Below the pieces are notes generated by a model that saw only the letters and a list, made by a program, of their open reading frames with translations, had not been told where the DNA came from and did not search any database. DNA of 5,704 bases from Bacillota bacterium (GTDB lineage Bacteria > Bacillota > UBA4882 > UBA8346), in assembly GCA_003501335.1 (NCBI GenBank), contig DNPQ01000526.1:1-5704 (forward strand). Reading direction: 5' to 3'. Of the stretch, positions 1 to 5,704 are shown piece after piece; position 1 is the first letter of the stretch; each line of letters begins with the position of its first letter. Both the position numbers and the translations under genes were made by a program.

Positions 1-1591
1 GGGATACTCGCACTTCTTTCACTTTGTCCGCCAAGATGGTTTTCATCTTTTCAAACAATTCTTTGTGAGATTTCTCTTCCGTCTCCGCCTTCTCTTGATT
101 TTCCTTGTCTTCGATACCCAAATCTTTGCTGGATACTGACTTAAACTCCTTTTCTTTATAAGCCATCAACATCTTGATGGCAAATTCATCAATATCGTCA
201 GTTAAATAAAGAATTTCGTAACCCTTATCCGCCACCAATTCGGTTTGAGGAAGTTTTTCAATCCGGGAAACCGACTCGCCGGTGGCATAATAGATATATT
301 TCTGGTCTTCCGCCATCCTGGACAGGTATTCGTCCAGCGTAACCGGCTTCTTCTCCTTCGAAGAATAGAACATCAATAAATCCTGGAGCATGTCCTTATT
401 ACCGCCAAAATCACTATAAACTCCGTATTTCAATTGCCGTCCGAAAGATTGATAGAATTTTTCGTACTTTTCCCGATCGGATTTCAATAACTCCAGCAAC
501 TCATTTTTAATTTTGGTTTTAATGTTTTTGGCAATCAATTTCAGCTGCCGGTCATGCTGCAACATCTCGCGGGAGATATTGAGGGATAAATCGGCCGAAT
601 CCACCAATCCCTTGACAAAACTAAAATAATCCGGCAATAAATCGGGACATTTATTCATAATCATCACACCACTGGAATACAACTCCAAACCTTTTTCATA
701 TTCCTTGGTATAGTAGTCATACGGAGTTGTTTCCGGTATGTAAAGAATGGCAGTATAAGTGACTGCGCCATCCGCGCTGATATGGATATGCTTTACCGGC
801 TTATCAAATCCGTAGTGATTATCTTCATAGAATTTTTCATAATCTTCGTCTTTGAGTTCATTTCGGTTTTTACGCCAAATCGGGACCATACTGTTGACGG
901 TCTGTTCTTCAACATGGTCTTCATACTCGTCTTTGCTGCCTTCTTTGAGTTTACTGGTGGTGATATCCATTTTAATAGGATAGCGGATGAAGTCGGAGTA
1001 TTTTTTAATCAAACCTTTAAGACGGTATTCCTCCAAAAATTCATCATAATTTTCATCCTCAGTATTTTCCTTTAATTTTAAAATAATCTCTGTCCCGATA
1101 GTTTCTTTTTCGCAGGTCTCAATACTATAGCCGTCGGCTCCCTGAGATTCCCACTTATAAGCTTCCTCGCTTCCGAGCGTTTTACTGATTACAGCGACAG
1201 TATCGGCAACCATAAAAGCAGAATAGAAACCGACGCCGAATTGTCCGATAATATCATGACCGTCTTTCAATTCGTTATCTTTTTTAAAAGCCAGTGATCC
1301 GCTACGGGCAATTGTTCCCAAATTATCTTCCAGATCTTCCTTGCTCATTCCGATTCCGGTATCAATAACTTTTAGTAACCGCGCTTTTTTATCGGGAACA
1401 ACCCGGATATAGTAGTTGTCTTTGTCAAATTTCAAAGTTTCATCCGTTAACGCCTTATAATACAGTTTGTCAATCGCATCACTGGCGTTGGAAATCAATT
1501 CCCGTAAAAAGATTTCCTTATGCGTGTAAATGGAATTAATCATTAACTCCAATAACCGCTTGGACTCCGCTTTAAACTGTTTCTTGCTCAA
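1..1591 (-). CDS. htpG: HSP90-family molecular chaperone HtpG, C-terminus cut by the window edge
   Basis: Cytoplasmic ATP-dependent chaperone that acts as a homodimer and remodels client proteins, usually with DnaK. Reading the minus strand from 1591 gives about 530 uninterrupted codons. The N-terminal GHKL ATPase domain spans roughly residues 1-215 and has the helix RELISNASDAIDKL (catalytic Glu31, Mg-binding Asn35), the nucleotide-binding DTGIGM box (Asp77), a GTIARSGS segment at 92-99 and the lid motif IGQFGVGFYSAF at 115-126. The middle domain follows, then a charged linker near 483-510 and the start of the C-terminal dimerisation domain. The family is about 620-630 residues long, so roughly 95 residues lie beyond the left edge. 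The start is TTG: it lies 9 nt after the Shine-Dalgarno AAGGGAG (1601-1607), and the resulting N-terminus (MSKKQFKAESKRLLELM) matches the normal HtpG start, whereas the first ATG falls inside the conserved helix. It is expressed alone from a CIRCE-controlled promoter. Identification is very secure. Confidence 0.97.
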   Translation of the reverse strand, partial: MSKKQFKAESKRLLELMINSIYTHKEIFLRELISNASDAIDKLYYKALTDETLKFDKDNYYIRVVPDKKARLLKVIDTGIGMSKEDLEDNLGTIARSGSLAFKKDNELKDGHDIIGQFGVGFYSAFMVADTVAVISKTLGSEEAYKWESQGADGYSIETCEKETIGTEIILKLKENTEDENYDEFLEEYRLKGLIKKYSDFIRYPIKMDITTSKLKEGSKDEYEDHVEEQTVNSMVPIWRKNRNELKDEDYEKFYEDNHYGFDKPVKHIHISADGAVTYTAILYIPETTPYDYYTKEYEKGLELYSSGVMIMNKCPDLLPDYFSFVKGLVDSADLSLNISREMLQHDRQLKLIAKNIKTKIKNELLELLKSDREKYEKFYQSFGRQLKYGVYSDFGGNKDMLQDLLMFYSSKEKKPVTLDEYLSRMAEDQKYIYYATGESVSRIEKLPQTELVADKGYEILYLTDDIDEFAIKMLMAYKEKEFKSVSSKDLGIEDKENQEKAETEEKSHKELFEKMKTILADKVKEVRVS

Positions 1592-1600
1592 AAGATATCG

Positions 1601-1655
1601 CTCCCTTCAAAGTAAAGGGGTTGCCAAAGAATACTGCAGAATTTAATGACAACCC
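1601..1655 (-). promoter_or_regulatory. htpG 5' leader: stem-loop and alternative Shine-Dalgarno-masking hairpin
   Basis: In the htpG mRNA leader, GGGTTGTC (1648-1655) can pair with GGCAACCC (1618-1625). This makes an 8-bp stem with one G-U pair and a 22-nt loop. The bases CCCTT (1615-1619), partly shared with that stem, can instead pair with AAGGG (1603-1607), which is the core of the htpG Shine-Dalgarno, across a 7-nt loop. The two pairings exclude each other. This is seen by eye only; a switching or thermosensing role is inference, and the second hairpin is short. Confidence 0.35.
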
Positions 1656-1667
1656 GAAAATTTCTTG

Positions 1668-1694
1668 TTAGCACTCATTGCCTTTGAGTGCTAA
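1668..1694 (-). promoter_or_regulatory. CIRCE operator (HrcA binding site)
   Basis: The sequence is TTAGCACTC, a 9-bp spacer, then GAGTGCTAA. This is an exact match to the CIRCE consensus, with both 9-bp arms perfect and the canonical spacer length. CIRCE is the operator of the heat-shock repressor HrcA. Here it begins about 4 nt after the predicted transcription start of htpG and ends about 76 nt before its TTG codon, so HrcA bound here should block htpG transcription. No hrcA, groESL or dnaK gene is in the window. Confidence 0.97.
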
Positions 1695-1704
1695 TCCTAA
1701 CTTT

Positions 1705-1733
1705 TATATACTATATTTTTAAAGAAATGTCAA
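1705..1733 (-). promoter_or_regulatory. htpG promoter, sigma-A type
   Basis: On the minus strand a consensus -35 box TTGACA (1728-1733) is followed by a 17-bp spacer and a -10 box TATATA (1705-1710). The predicted transcription start is near 1698, directly before CIRCE. A housekeeping promoter overlapped at its start site by CIRCE is the standard layout of HrcA-controlled genes. The perfect -35 box suggests strong expression once HrcA releases. Confidence 0.87.
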
Positions 1734-1772
1734 GATTGGTCGGAAACAGGTTATCCCATCAAGCGTGCAAGA

Positions 1773-1807
1773 AAATGGAACGGTCAGCTTTTTGGACCGT
1801 TCCATTT
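1773..1807 (-). terminator. Intrinsic terminator downstream of the HtrA-type protease
   Basis: A perfect 13-bp inverted repeat (1773-1785 with 1795-1807; arm AAATGGAACGGTC) encloses a 9-nt loop. Read on the minus strand, the hairpin is followed by TTTTCTTGC, a short U-rich tail. It lies 58 nt after the protease stop codon and upstream of the htpG promoter, so it separates the two transcription units. The tail is modest, so termination may be incomplete. On the plus strand there is no matching T-run. Confidence 0.8.
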
Positions 1808-1865
1808 CTGCTCACCCATTTATAATCCGAAGAAAAAAGACACCATTGCTAAATTTCTCCGGATT

Positions 1866-2975
1866 TCATTGCGGCTTTTCATCCAAAGTTACTTCCACTT
1901 TTATCAGATCCCCTTTTCGAAGGATCAATAAGTTCACTTTATCCCCCACTTTATGATGGCGGATGCCATCGACCAGTTCTTGGGAATCGTCGACGGCATG
2001 ATGATCAATTTCCAAAATTACATCATACTGTCTTAACCCGGCTTCTGCTGCCGGCGAACCATTCACAACGGATTGTAATAAAACACCGTCGGTTTTGGTA
2101 ATGCCCAGATAGGAACGGACATCGGCCCGGACATTCTTTAGGTCGATTAAGGCCACTCCTATCCAGGGATGACTTACTTTACCCTTGGTTTTCAGCTCAT
2201 CAAGGATGTCCTTCACCTTATTAATCGGTATGGCAAATCCAAGTCCCTGGCCACTGGCGCTGACCGCCGCGTTAATACCGATAACTTCCCCATCCAAATT
2301 TAAAAGCGGCCCGCCACTGTTTCCCGGATTGATTGCGGCGTCGGTTTGGAGCATATCATCATACACTTGGCCGTTACCACCTTCTCCGGCAACAATGGGA
2401 CGGCCTTTGGCACTAATAATCCCTAATGTAACCGTATGATCAAGGCCATAAGGATTACCGATGGCGACAACCCAATCGCCTGTTTGGGCCTTGTCTGAAT
2501 CGCCCAATTTTAAGCAAGGCATTTTTTGCGGCGGATCAATTTTAATAATGGCAACATCTAAATCTTGATCAATACCAACTAAGGTTGCTGGAAAAGGGTT
2601 CTTTTGACCTTTCAGGAGAACTTCAATCGTCTTGGCGCCGGAAACCACATGGGCGTTGGTTAAAATAAATCCTTTATCGTCAAAGAAAAAACCACTGCCT
2701 AAGCCCTGTGCCGGTGTTGAATTATCTCCCATTGCACCGAATACAGAGAGGGGCGATTTTTGAGTCTCATACGTTGTCGAAATCCAAACTACACTTGGAG
2801 AACTGCCTGCTGCAATATGTGCAATAACTGAAGAACTGGCCAAATCGATTTTAGAAGCAGCATAGGTCGGAATAGCGTTGATTCCAAGAAAAGCTATGGT
2901 TATCAATAGAGTAAAACATAAGGTTAAAATCAAATGGGTAAAAAATTTATTTCTAACTTTTGGGCCGAAAAACAT
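1866..2975 (-). CDS. htrA: HtrA/DegP-family serine protease with one PDZ domain, exported or membrane-anchored
   Basis: Extracytoplasmic quality-control protease of the trypsin-like S1C family, which degrades or refolds misfolded exported proteins. With the ATG at 2975 the protein has 369 residues. An N-terminal basic stretch and hydrophobic segment (about residues 11-35) form a signal peptide or an uncleaved anchor; a possible cleavage region is PTYAAS at 36-41. The protease domain follows, with the triad His109 (LTNAHVV), Asp140 (DVAIIKID) and Ser220 (NPGNSGGPL), all intact. A single C-terminal PDZ domain spans about 279-365 (WIGVAL, then SPAAEAGL and YDVILEID). One PDZ domain is usual for Gram-positive HtrA and DegS; DegP has two. 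The ATG at 2975 is preferred because an AAGAAAGGGTG Shine-Dalgarno sits just before it and the signal peptide follows at once. A frame-extending TTG at 3068 would add 31 residues, lacks a ribosome binding site and would bury the signal peptide. The gene has its own terminator at 1773-1807. The exact paralogue (HtrA, HtrB or DegS type) cannot be decided here. Confidence 0.95.
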   Translation of the reverse strand: MFFGPKVRNKFFTHLILTLCFTLLITIAFLGINAIPTYAASKIDLASSSVIAHIAAGSSPSVVWISTTYETQKSPLSVFGAMGDNSTPAQGLGSGFFFDDKGFILTNAHVVSGAKTIEVLLKGQKNPFPATLVGIDQDLDVAIIKIDPPQKMPCLKLGDSDKAQTGDWVVAIGNPYGLDHTVTLGIISAKGRPIVAGEGGNGQVYDDMLQTDAAINPGNSGGPLLNLDGEVIGINAAVSASGQGLGFAIPINKVKDILDELKTKGKVSHPWIGVALIDLKNVRADVRSYLGITKTDGVLLQSVVNGSPAAEAGLRQYDVILEIDHHAVDDSQELVDGIRHHKVGDKVNLLILRKGDLIKVEVTLDEKPQ

Positions 2976-3008
2976 TTGATCACCCTTTCTTGAAAATTTA
3001 TCTATTGA

Positions 3009-3034
3009 AACGGAATCTTGCCAAAAGAGTTCCT
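3009..3034 (-). promoter_or_regulatory. Candidate ECF-sigma-type promoter close to htrA
   Basis: On the minus strand AGGAAC (3029-3034) is followed after exactly 16 bp by CGTT (3009-3012). ECF sigma factors typically use an AAC-containing -35 and a CGT-containing -10 at this spacing. The predicted start near 3001 would leave a leader of about 26 nt carrying only the htrA Shine-Dalgarno. HtrA proteases are commonly under envelope-stress control, so the position makes sense. The motif is short and could be chance. Confidence 0.35.
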
Positions 3035-3058
3035 TAGTATTAAAAGTTATATACAAAA

Positions 3059-3091
3059 TCAAAGCCAAAAAGATCCGACTTTTTGACCCAT
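3059..3091 (-). other. Possible second tiny leader ORF (10 codons) overlapping a hairpin
   Basis: ATG at 3091 opens a 10-codon frame (MGQKVGSFWL) ending in TGA. GAAGGG (3096-3101) lies only 4 nt before the ATG, which is tight for a ribosome binding site. The frame overlaps a hairpin (GTCAAAAAG with CTTTTTGGC, 6-nt loop, 3064-3087) that is followed by a U-rich stretch. No homology can be judged at this length, and chance is a real alternative. Confidence 0.2.
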
Positions 3092-3108
3092 TGAACCCTT
3101 CTTTAAAA

Positions 3109-3138
3109 TTATTGAATTACAGTTTGGGTATAATTCAT
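3109..3138 (-). other. Possible leader-peptide ORF (9 codons) upstream of htrA
   Basis: ATG at 3138 opens the 9-codon frame MNYTQTVIQ ending in TAA. It is preceded at an ideal 8-nt spacing by a strong Shine-Dalgarno, AAGGGGAG (3147-3154), which is at least as good as those of the real genes in this window. A purine-rich site of this quality in front of a peptide this short suggests a translated leader peptide. The alternative is a remnant of a lost gene start. No function is claimed. Confidence 0.3.
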
Positions 3139-3198
3139 CGTTTTCTCTCCCCTTAAAAATAAAAGCTGATTTGAAACAACATTCTAGGAATTATCAGT

Positions 3199-3227
3199 AT
3201 TATAATACACCGGAAGTATAGTTACAT
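3199..3227 (-). promoter_or_regulatory. Candidate sigma-A promoter upstream of htrA, -10 inside a 12-bp palindrome
   Basis: On the minus strand a perfect -10 box TATAAT (3199-3204) lies 17 bp after a weak -35 box, ATGTAA (3222-3227). The -10 sits within the perfect 12-bp palindrome GTATTATAATAC (3197-3208), which could be an operator. Transcription from about 3192 would give htrA a leader of about 217 nt containing the two tiny ORFs. It lies downstream of the tctC terminator, as expected for an independent htrA promoter. Confidence 0.5.
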
Positions 3228-3270
3228 GGATAATTGGCGACGAAAATAGCACAATAATGACTTGTTGCCA

Positions 3271-3309
3271 AAATAAAAAACAAGGACCCATTCTTAAGGG
3301 TCCTTGTTT
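3271..3309 (-). terminator. Intrinsic terminator downstream of tctC
   Basis: A perfect 12-bp stem (3278-3289 with 3298-3309; arm AAACAAGGACCC) has an 8-nt loop. On the minus strand it runs straight into a U-rich tail, TTTTTTATTTT, ending at 3271. It begins 25 nt after the stop codon of the solute-binding protein gene. This is a textbook Rho-independent terminator, so the transcript carrying tctC ends here and no further transport genes follow. Confidence 0.93.
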
Positions 3310-3334
3310 AGGCAATTCTCATAAAATTTCTGGA

Positions 3335-4285
3335 TTATTCAGCTCCCTGTTTGAGCTGATCCATAAATTCCGTATAATGTTTCTTTTTTTCCATAATTAA
3401 TTTTTTCGAAGCGGCTATTCCATAATCTTCGACTTTGAAGCCGAGCTTCTCCATTTCTTGTCTGAACTCCGGATCGTGATTAATCTTGCTGAAAGCATCC
3501 TCCAAAATTTTCATAGTTTTGGCCGGAGTTCCGTTAGGAACGGCAATACCGCGATAAGTACCTTCAACAATATTATAGCCCTGTTCTTTAAAAGTAGGCA
3601 CATTCGAAAAACTGCTTACTCTTTCTGCAGATTGGACTGCTAGTGGCCTTACTTTATTTCCATAGCTCACTGCCATCGTAGGGGAAGTCATCAACGCCAA
3701 AACACTGTGGCCCAATAAGGCTGGTAAAGCTGTACCAGAACCGGGATAATTCAAATAGGTAAATTTAGCTTTCGCTGCCTTTGCCAGTTCGATAACGCCT
3801 AAATAATTAGCAGTATTGAGACCGCTGCCTCCGATCGTAACGACCGATGGATTATCTTTGGCATATTTAACCAAATCCTTCAAGCTGTGAAAAGGACTGT
3901 CCTGCGCAACAAGAAGTATATTGGGAGTACTATTAAAAATATAAATTACATTAATATCTTCCGTCTTAAATCCGATAGTGGGCTTTGCAAGGGGTTGAAC
4001 AATGATGTGGGGTAGATTACAAATTGTAAGATTATAACCATCCGGCTGACTCTTTGCTAATGCCGCCCAAGCAAAGGCTCCCCCGGCACCTGGTTTAAAA
4101 ACAATATTTACTGGCTGTCCCAAGATAGTGGTTAATTCTTTTTGCTGTAATTTAGCGGCATAATCGGATTCACCCCCCGGGGTAAACGGGATGATATAAT
4201 TAATCGGTTTTTCCGGAAATCCGGCTGCAGAACAAGTTACAGCCAAACCCAAACATAAAAGGACTACGGTAAAAATTTTTCGCAT
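3335..4285 (-). CDS. TctC/Bug-family extracytoplasmic solute-binding protein
   Basis: A 316-residue exported binding protein of the tripartite tricarboxylate transporter (TTT) family. Known members bind citrate, other carboxylates, amino acids or small aromatic acids and deliver them to the membrane proteins TctA and TctB. The signal peptide spans about residues 1-20 (MRKIFTVVLLCLGLAV, cleavage around CSA-AG). The Cys18 context (AVTC) is a poor lipobox. Family motifs are present in order: PFTPGGESD at 33-41, KPGAGG at 64-69, PDGYNL at 81-86, NYPGSGTALPALLG at 179-192, a VPTFKEQGY segment at 229-237 and GIAVPNGTP at 246-254. Length and motifs fit a complete, intact protein; the ligand cannot be read from sequence. 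The ATG at 4285 has AAAGGGGA (4295-4302) at 9 nt. It follows the receptor gene by 130 bp with no clear terminator between, and a terminator follows it, so no tctA or tctB lies downstream. It may serve a distant transporter or act in sensing. Confidence 0.93.
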   Translation of the reverse strand: MRKIFTVVLLCLGLAVTCSAAGFPEKPINYIIPFTPGGESDYAAKLQQKELTTILGQPVNIVFKPGAGGAFAWAALAKSQPDGYNLTICNLPHIIVQPLAKPTIGFKTEDINVIYIFNSTPNILLVAQDSPFHSLKDLVKYAKDNPSVVTIGGSGLNTANYLGVIELAKAAKAKFTYLNYPGSGTALPALLGHSVLALMTSPTMAVSYGNKVRPLAVQSAERVSSFSNVPTFKEQGYNIVEGTYRGIAVPNGTPAKTMKILEDAFSKINHDPEFRQEMEKLGFKVEDYGIAASKKLIMEKKKHYTEFMDQLKQGAE

Positions 4286-4358
4286 TTTTTTAGTTCCCCT
4301 TTCGAATTCCTCTTATTATTATTTCTATCAAGCGCTGAAAATTAAGAGATCGCCTTTA

Positions 4359-4367
4359 CACCTCCTT
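4359..4367 (-). promoter_or_regulatory. Orphan perfect Shine-Dalgarno sequence in the tctC leader
   Basis: AAGGAGGTG on the minus strand is fully complementary to the 3' end of 16S rRNA and stronger than any ribosome binding site of the genes in the window. No ATG, GTG or TTG opens a usable frame at 5-13 nt after it; the nearest in-range codons lead directly to stop. It is 73 nt upstream of the tctC ATG, too far to serve that start. It could be an mRNA-stabilising ribosome-binding site or a relic of a lost small gene. Confidence 0.45.
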
Positions 4368-4415
4368 AAGCATGCTGTAGGCTATTAATTGAGCCAAAAA
4401 GATAATTGGCATCTA

Positions 4416-5704
4416 TTAACCAAGACTTTCACCGGACGCTTTTTTATGATCATCACCAATTTTAAATGATGATACTGATTTTCTTAAGTCATCCGCAATA
4501 TCATTAAGATTTTCAGCTAAGGCTGCAACTTCTTCTACCGCAGCACTTTGTTCCTCGGTTGTTGCTGAGATTTCCTCTGCACTAGCCATACTCTCTTCGC
4601 TGATAGCAGCAATAGCCGTGATGGCATCGATAACTTTCTGGTTTCGCTCGACCATTTTCTGGGCCATTTCCGCCACTTCCGCAATCTGATCTTTGTTAGT
4701 GATGATTAAATTAAAAATATCCGATAACGTTACATTCGACTTGGCTATCAGATCTTTTCCGGTTTGAGACTTTTCGATCCCGTCTTTCATTACGGATACG
4801 GCCTGTCCAATTTTAAATTTCATTTCCGAAATAATGGAGGAAATCGTATTGGCCTCTTGCTTAGATTGTTCGGCTAGTTTGCCGGTTTCTTGGGCGACAA
4901 CGGCAAATCCTTTGCCGTGTTCACCAGCCCGAGCCGCCTCAATGGCGGCGTTTAAAGCAAGTAACGTTGTTTGATCCGCTATCGATGTAATTGCTGAGGA
5001 TATATCGCTAATCTTGACGGAAGCTTTATTCAATTCATCAACGGCGCCAGCTGCTTGCTGAGCGGTTTCAAAAACTTGATTAATAATATTCACGATATCT
5101 TCGTTAGTTTTTCGTCCCAACTGAGCTGATTCGGTAACTTTCTCCGAACCGCCGGCAATATCCTGATTGTTTTTTGAAACTTTCATGACCAAATCAGACA
5201 ATAAATGAGCGCCTTGAGCGACCTGAGTAATCTGATTCGTCTGTTCGCTGGAACCAGCCGCTAATTGTTCCATCACTTGCGCCACTTGGGTAGCTGATTC
5301 ACCTGTTTCAGAAGAAGCCCTTTTTAACTCCTGACTTGCCGTTAGCAAGGATTCCGACTGAAAATTGATCCCGATAACCAATTCCCGCAGACTATTGATA
5401 GCTTGATTCAATCCTTCAACCACCCCAACAACCTCAGGACAACCGTTTCTATCAATGCTCTGAGTCAGATCCCCCAATGCCAAGGATTTTGATGCCGCTA
5501 ATATTTTTTTAAGCGGATTGGTAATCGAACGTGAAATGAACATGCCAAGGAAGAAGGCCATAATTCCGCTTATAACCAAGATTAATACGGTAATTACTTT
5601 GGCCCACTCGGAAAACTGCTTATTTTTCGTAAAAGTCTGCAAACTTAAATCCATTAATTTTTTCTGAATACGATTTAAATCATTATTGCAGTCTTCCAAC
5701 TGTT
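4416..5704 (-). CDS. Methyl-accepting chemotaxis protein, N-terminal sensor domain cut by the window edge
   Basis: Membrane chemoreceptor that passes ligand signals to CheA and CheW. The visible 428 codons run from the right edge to TAA at 4418-4416, with TAG directly after. In numbering from the TTG at 5699, a membrane-proximal segment (1-35) is followed by a transmembrane helix at 36-56, a HAMP domain at about 57-109 (SITNPLKKI, ALGDLTQSI), then a long coiled-coil signalling domain to about 410. The signalling hairpin tip is clear: DQTTLLALNAAIEAARAGE (242-260), then GKGFAVVAQETGKLAEQS (262-279). Gln/Glu-rich heptads such as EESMASAEEISATTEEQSA (368-386) are likely methylation sites. There is no NWETF-like CheR-docking tail. 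The TTG at 5699 is not the real start: the frame is open to the edge (CAG precedes it), and receptors of this type need a first transmembrane helix and ligand domain, which lie outside. The ligand is therefore unknown. tctC follows 130 bp downstream. Confidence 0.96.
   Translation of the reverse strand, partial: QLEDCNNDLNRIQKKLMDLSLQTFTKNKQFSEWAKVITVLILVISGIMAFFLGMFISRSITNPLKKILAASKSLALGDLTQSIDRNGCPEVVGVVEGLNQAINSLRELVIGINFQSESLLTASQELKRASSETGESATQVAQVMEQLAAGSSEQTNQITQVAQGAHLLSDLVMKVSKNNQDIAGGSEKVTESAQLGRKTNEDIVNIINQVFETAQQAAGAVDELNKASVKISDISSAITSIADQTTLLALNAAIEAARAGEHGKGFAVVAQETGKLAEQSKQEANTISSIISEMKFKIGQAVSVMKDGIEKSQTGKDLIAKSNVTLSDIFNLIITNKDQIAEVAEMAQKMVERNQKVIDAITAIAAISEESMASAEEISATTEEQSAAVEEVAALAENLNDIADDLRKSVSSFKIGDDHKKASGESLG

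Noticed and set aside
782..1075. 97-codon plus-strand open frame
   Set aside because: It lies wholly inside htpG on the opposite strand. Its hydrophobic, Phe/Ile-rich translation is the antisense of Glu/Lys/Asp-rich HtpG codons, and it has no credible ribosome binding site.
1765..1956. 63-codon plus-strand open frame
   Set aside because: It spans the protease terminator and the antisense of the protease 3' end, and its product has no recognisable features.
2185..2439. 84-codon plus-strand open frame
   Set aside because: It is antisense to the most conserved part of the HtrA protease domain, including the catalytic serine motif, so it is a shadow.
2976..3068. 31-residue N-terminal extension of HtrA from a TTG at 3068
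   Set aside because: There is no Shine-Dalgarno before the TTG, and the extension would displace the signal peptide from the N-terminus. The ATG at 2975 has a good ribosome binding site.
3112..3136. Plus-strand promoter-like sequence TTGAAT with TATAAT
   Set aside because: The spacer is only 11 bp, the extended -10 TG is misplaced, and no plus-strand gene follows.
3458..3643. 61-codon plus-strand open frame
   Set aside because: It is antisense to the C-terminal part of the TctC-type gene and shows no independent coding signal.
4393..4410. Small inverted repeat GCCAA/TTGGC just after the chemoreceptor stop
   Set aside because: The stem is only 5 bp and no T-run follows it, so I do not call it a terminator.
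4286..4415. Separate promoter for tctC
   Set aside because: The gap has AT-rich stretches (such as the ATAATAATA region near 4315-4325), but I found no -35/-10 pair with acceptable match and spacing.

Overview
The window looks like a chromosomal segment from a low-to-moderate GC Bacillota (Firmicutes) bacterium. The signs are an exact CIRCE operator with a sigma-A-type promoter, purine-rich Shine-Dalgarno sites, a TTG start, compact intrinsic terminators, and an HtpG sequence resembling the Bacillus/Clostridia type from memory. A finer placement is not possible from this sequence. I see no mobile element, tRNA, rRNA or CRISPR array.

All four genes lie on the minus strand, so transcription runs from right to left. 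In that order they are: a methyl-accepting chemotaxis protein cut by the right edge (4416-5704); a TctC/Bug-type periplasmic or extracytoplasmic solute-binding protein (3335-4285) with an intrinsic terminator just after it; an exported HtrA/DegP-family serine protease with one PDZ domain (1866-2975) and its own terminator; and the HSP90-family chaperone htpG (1591 to the left edge, about 530 codons present), which is absent from simple complete-ORF lists because its stop lies outside the window.

The window splits into two functional halves. On the right, receptor and binding protein are separated by 130 bp with no recognisable terminator, so they may be co-transcribed and could form a chemosensing or solute-detection pair. 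On the left, htrA and htpG are both protein quality-control genes, one extracytoplasmic and one cytoplasmic, each with its own promoter and separated by a terminator. htpG has a perfect CIRCE at about +4 to +30 of its predicted transcript, which implies direct repression by HrcA.

The 360-bp gap between tctC and htrA holds the tctC terminator, a consensus -10 box inside a 12-bp palindrome, a long potential leader with two tiny ORFs and a hairpin, and an ECF-sigma-like promoter close to the htrA start. The 274-bp gap between htrA and htpG holds the htrA terminator, the htpG promoter, CIRCE and two overlapping hairpins near the htpG ribosome binding site. No clearly new multi-gene system is visible. 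The points worth following are regulatory: the CIRCE-controlled htpG, the structured leaders, an orphan perfect Shine-Dalgarno sequence upstream of tctC, and the receptor/binding-protein pair.
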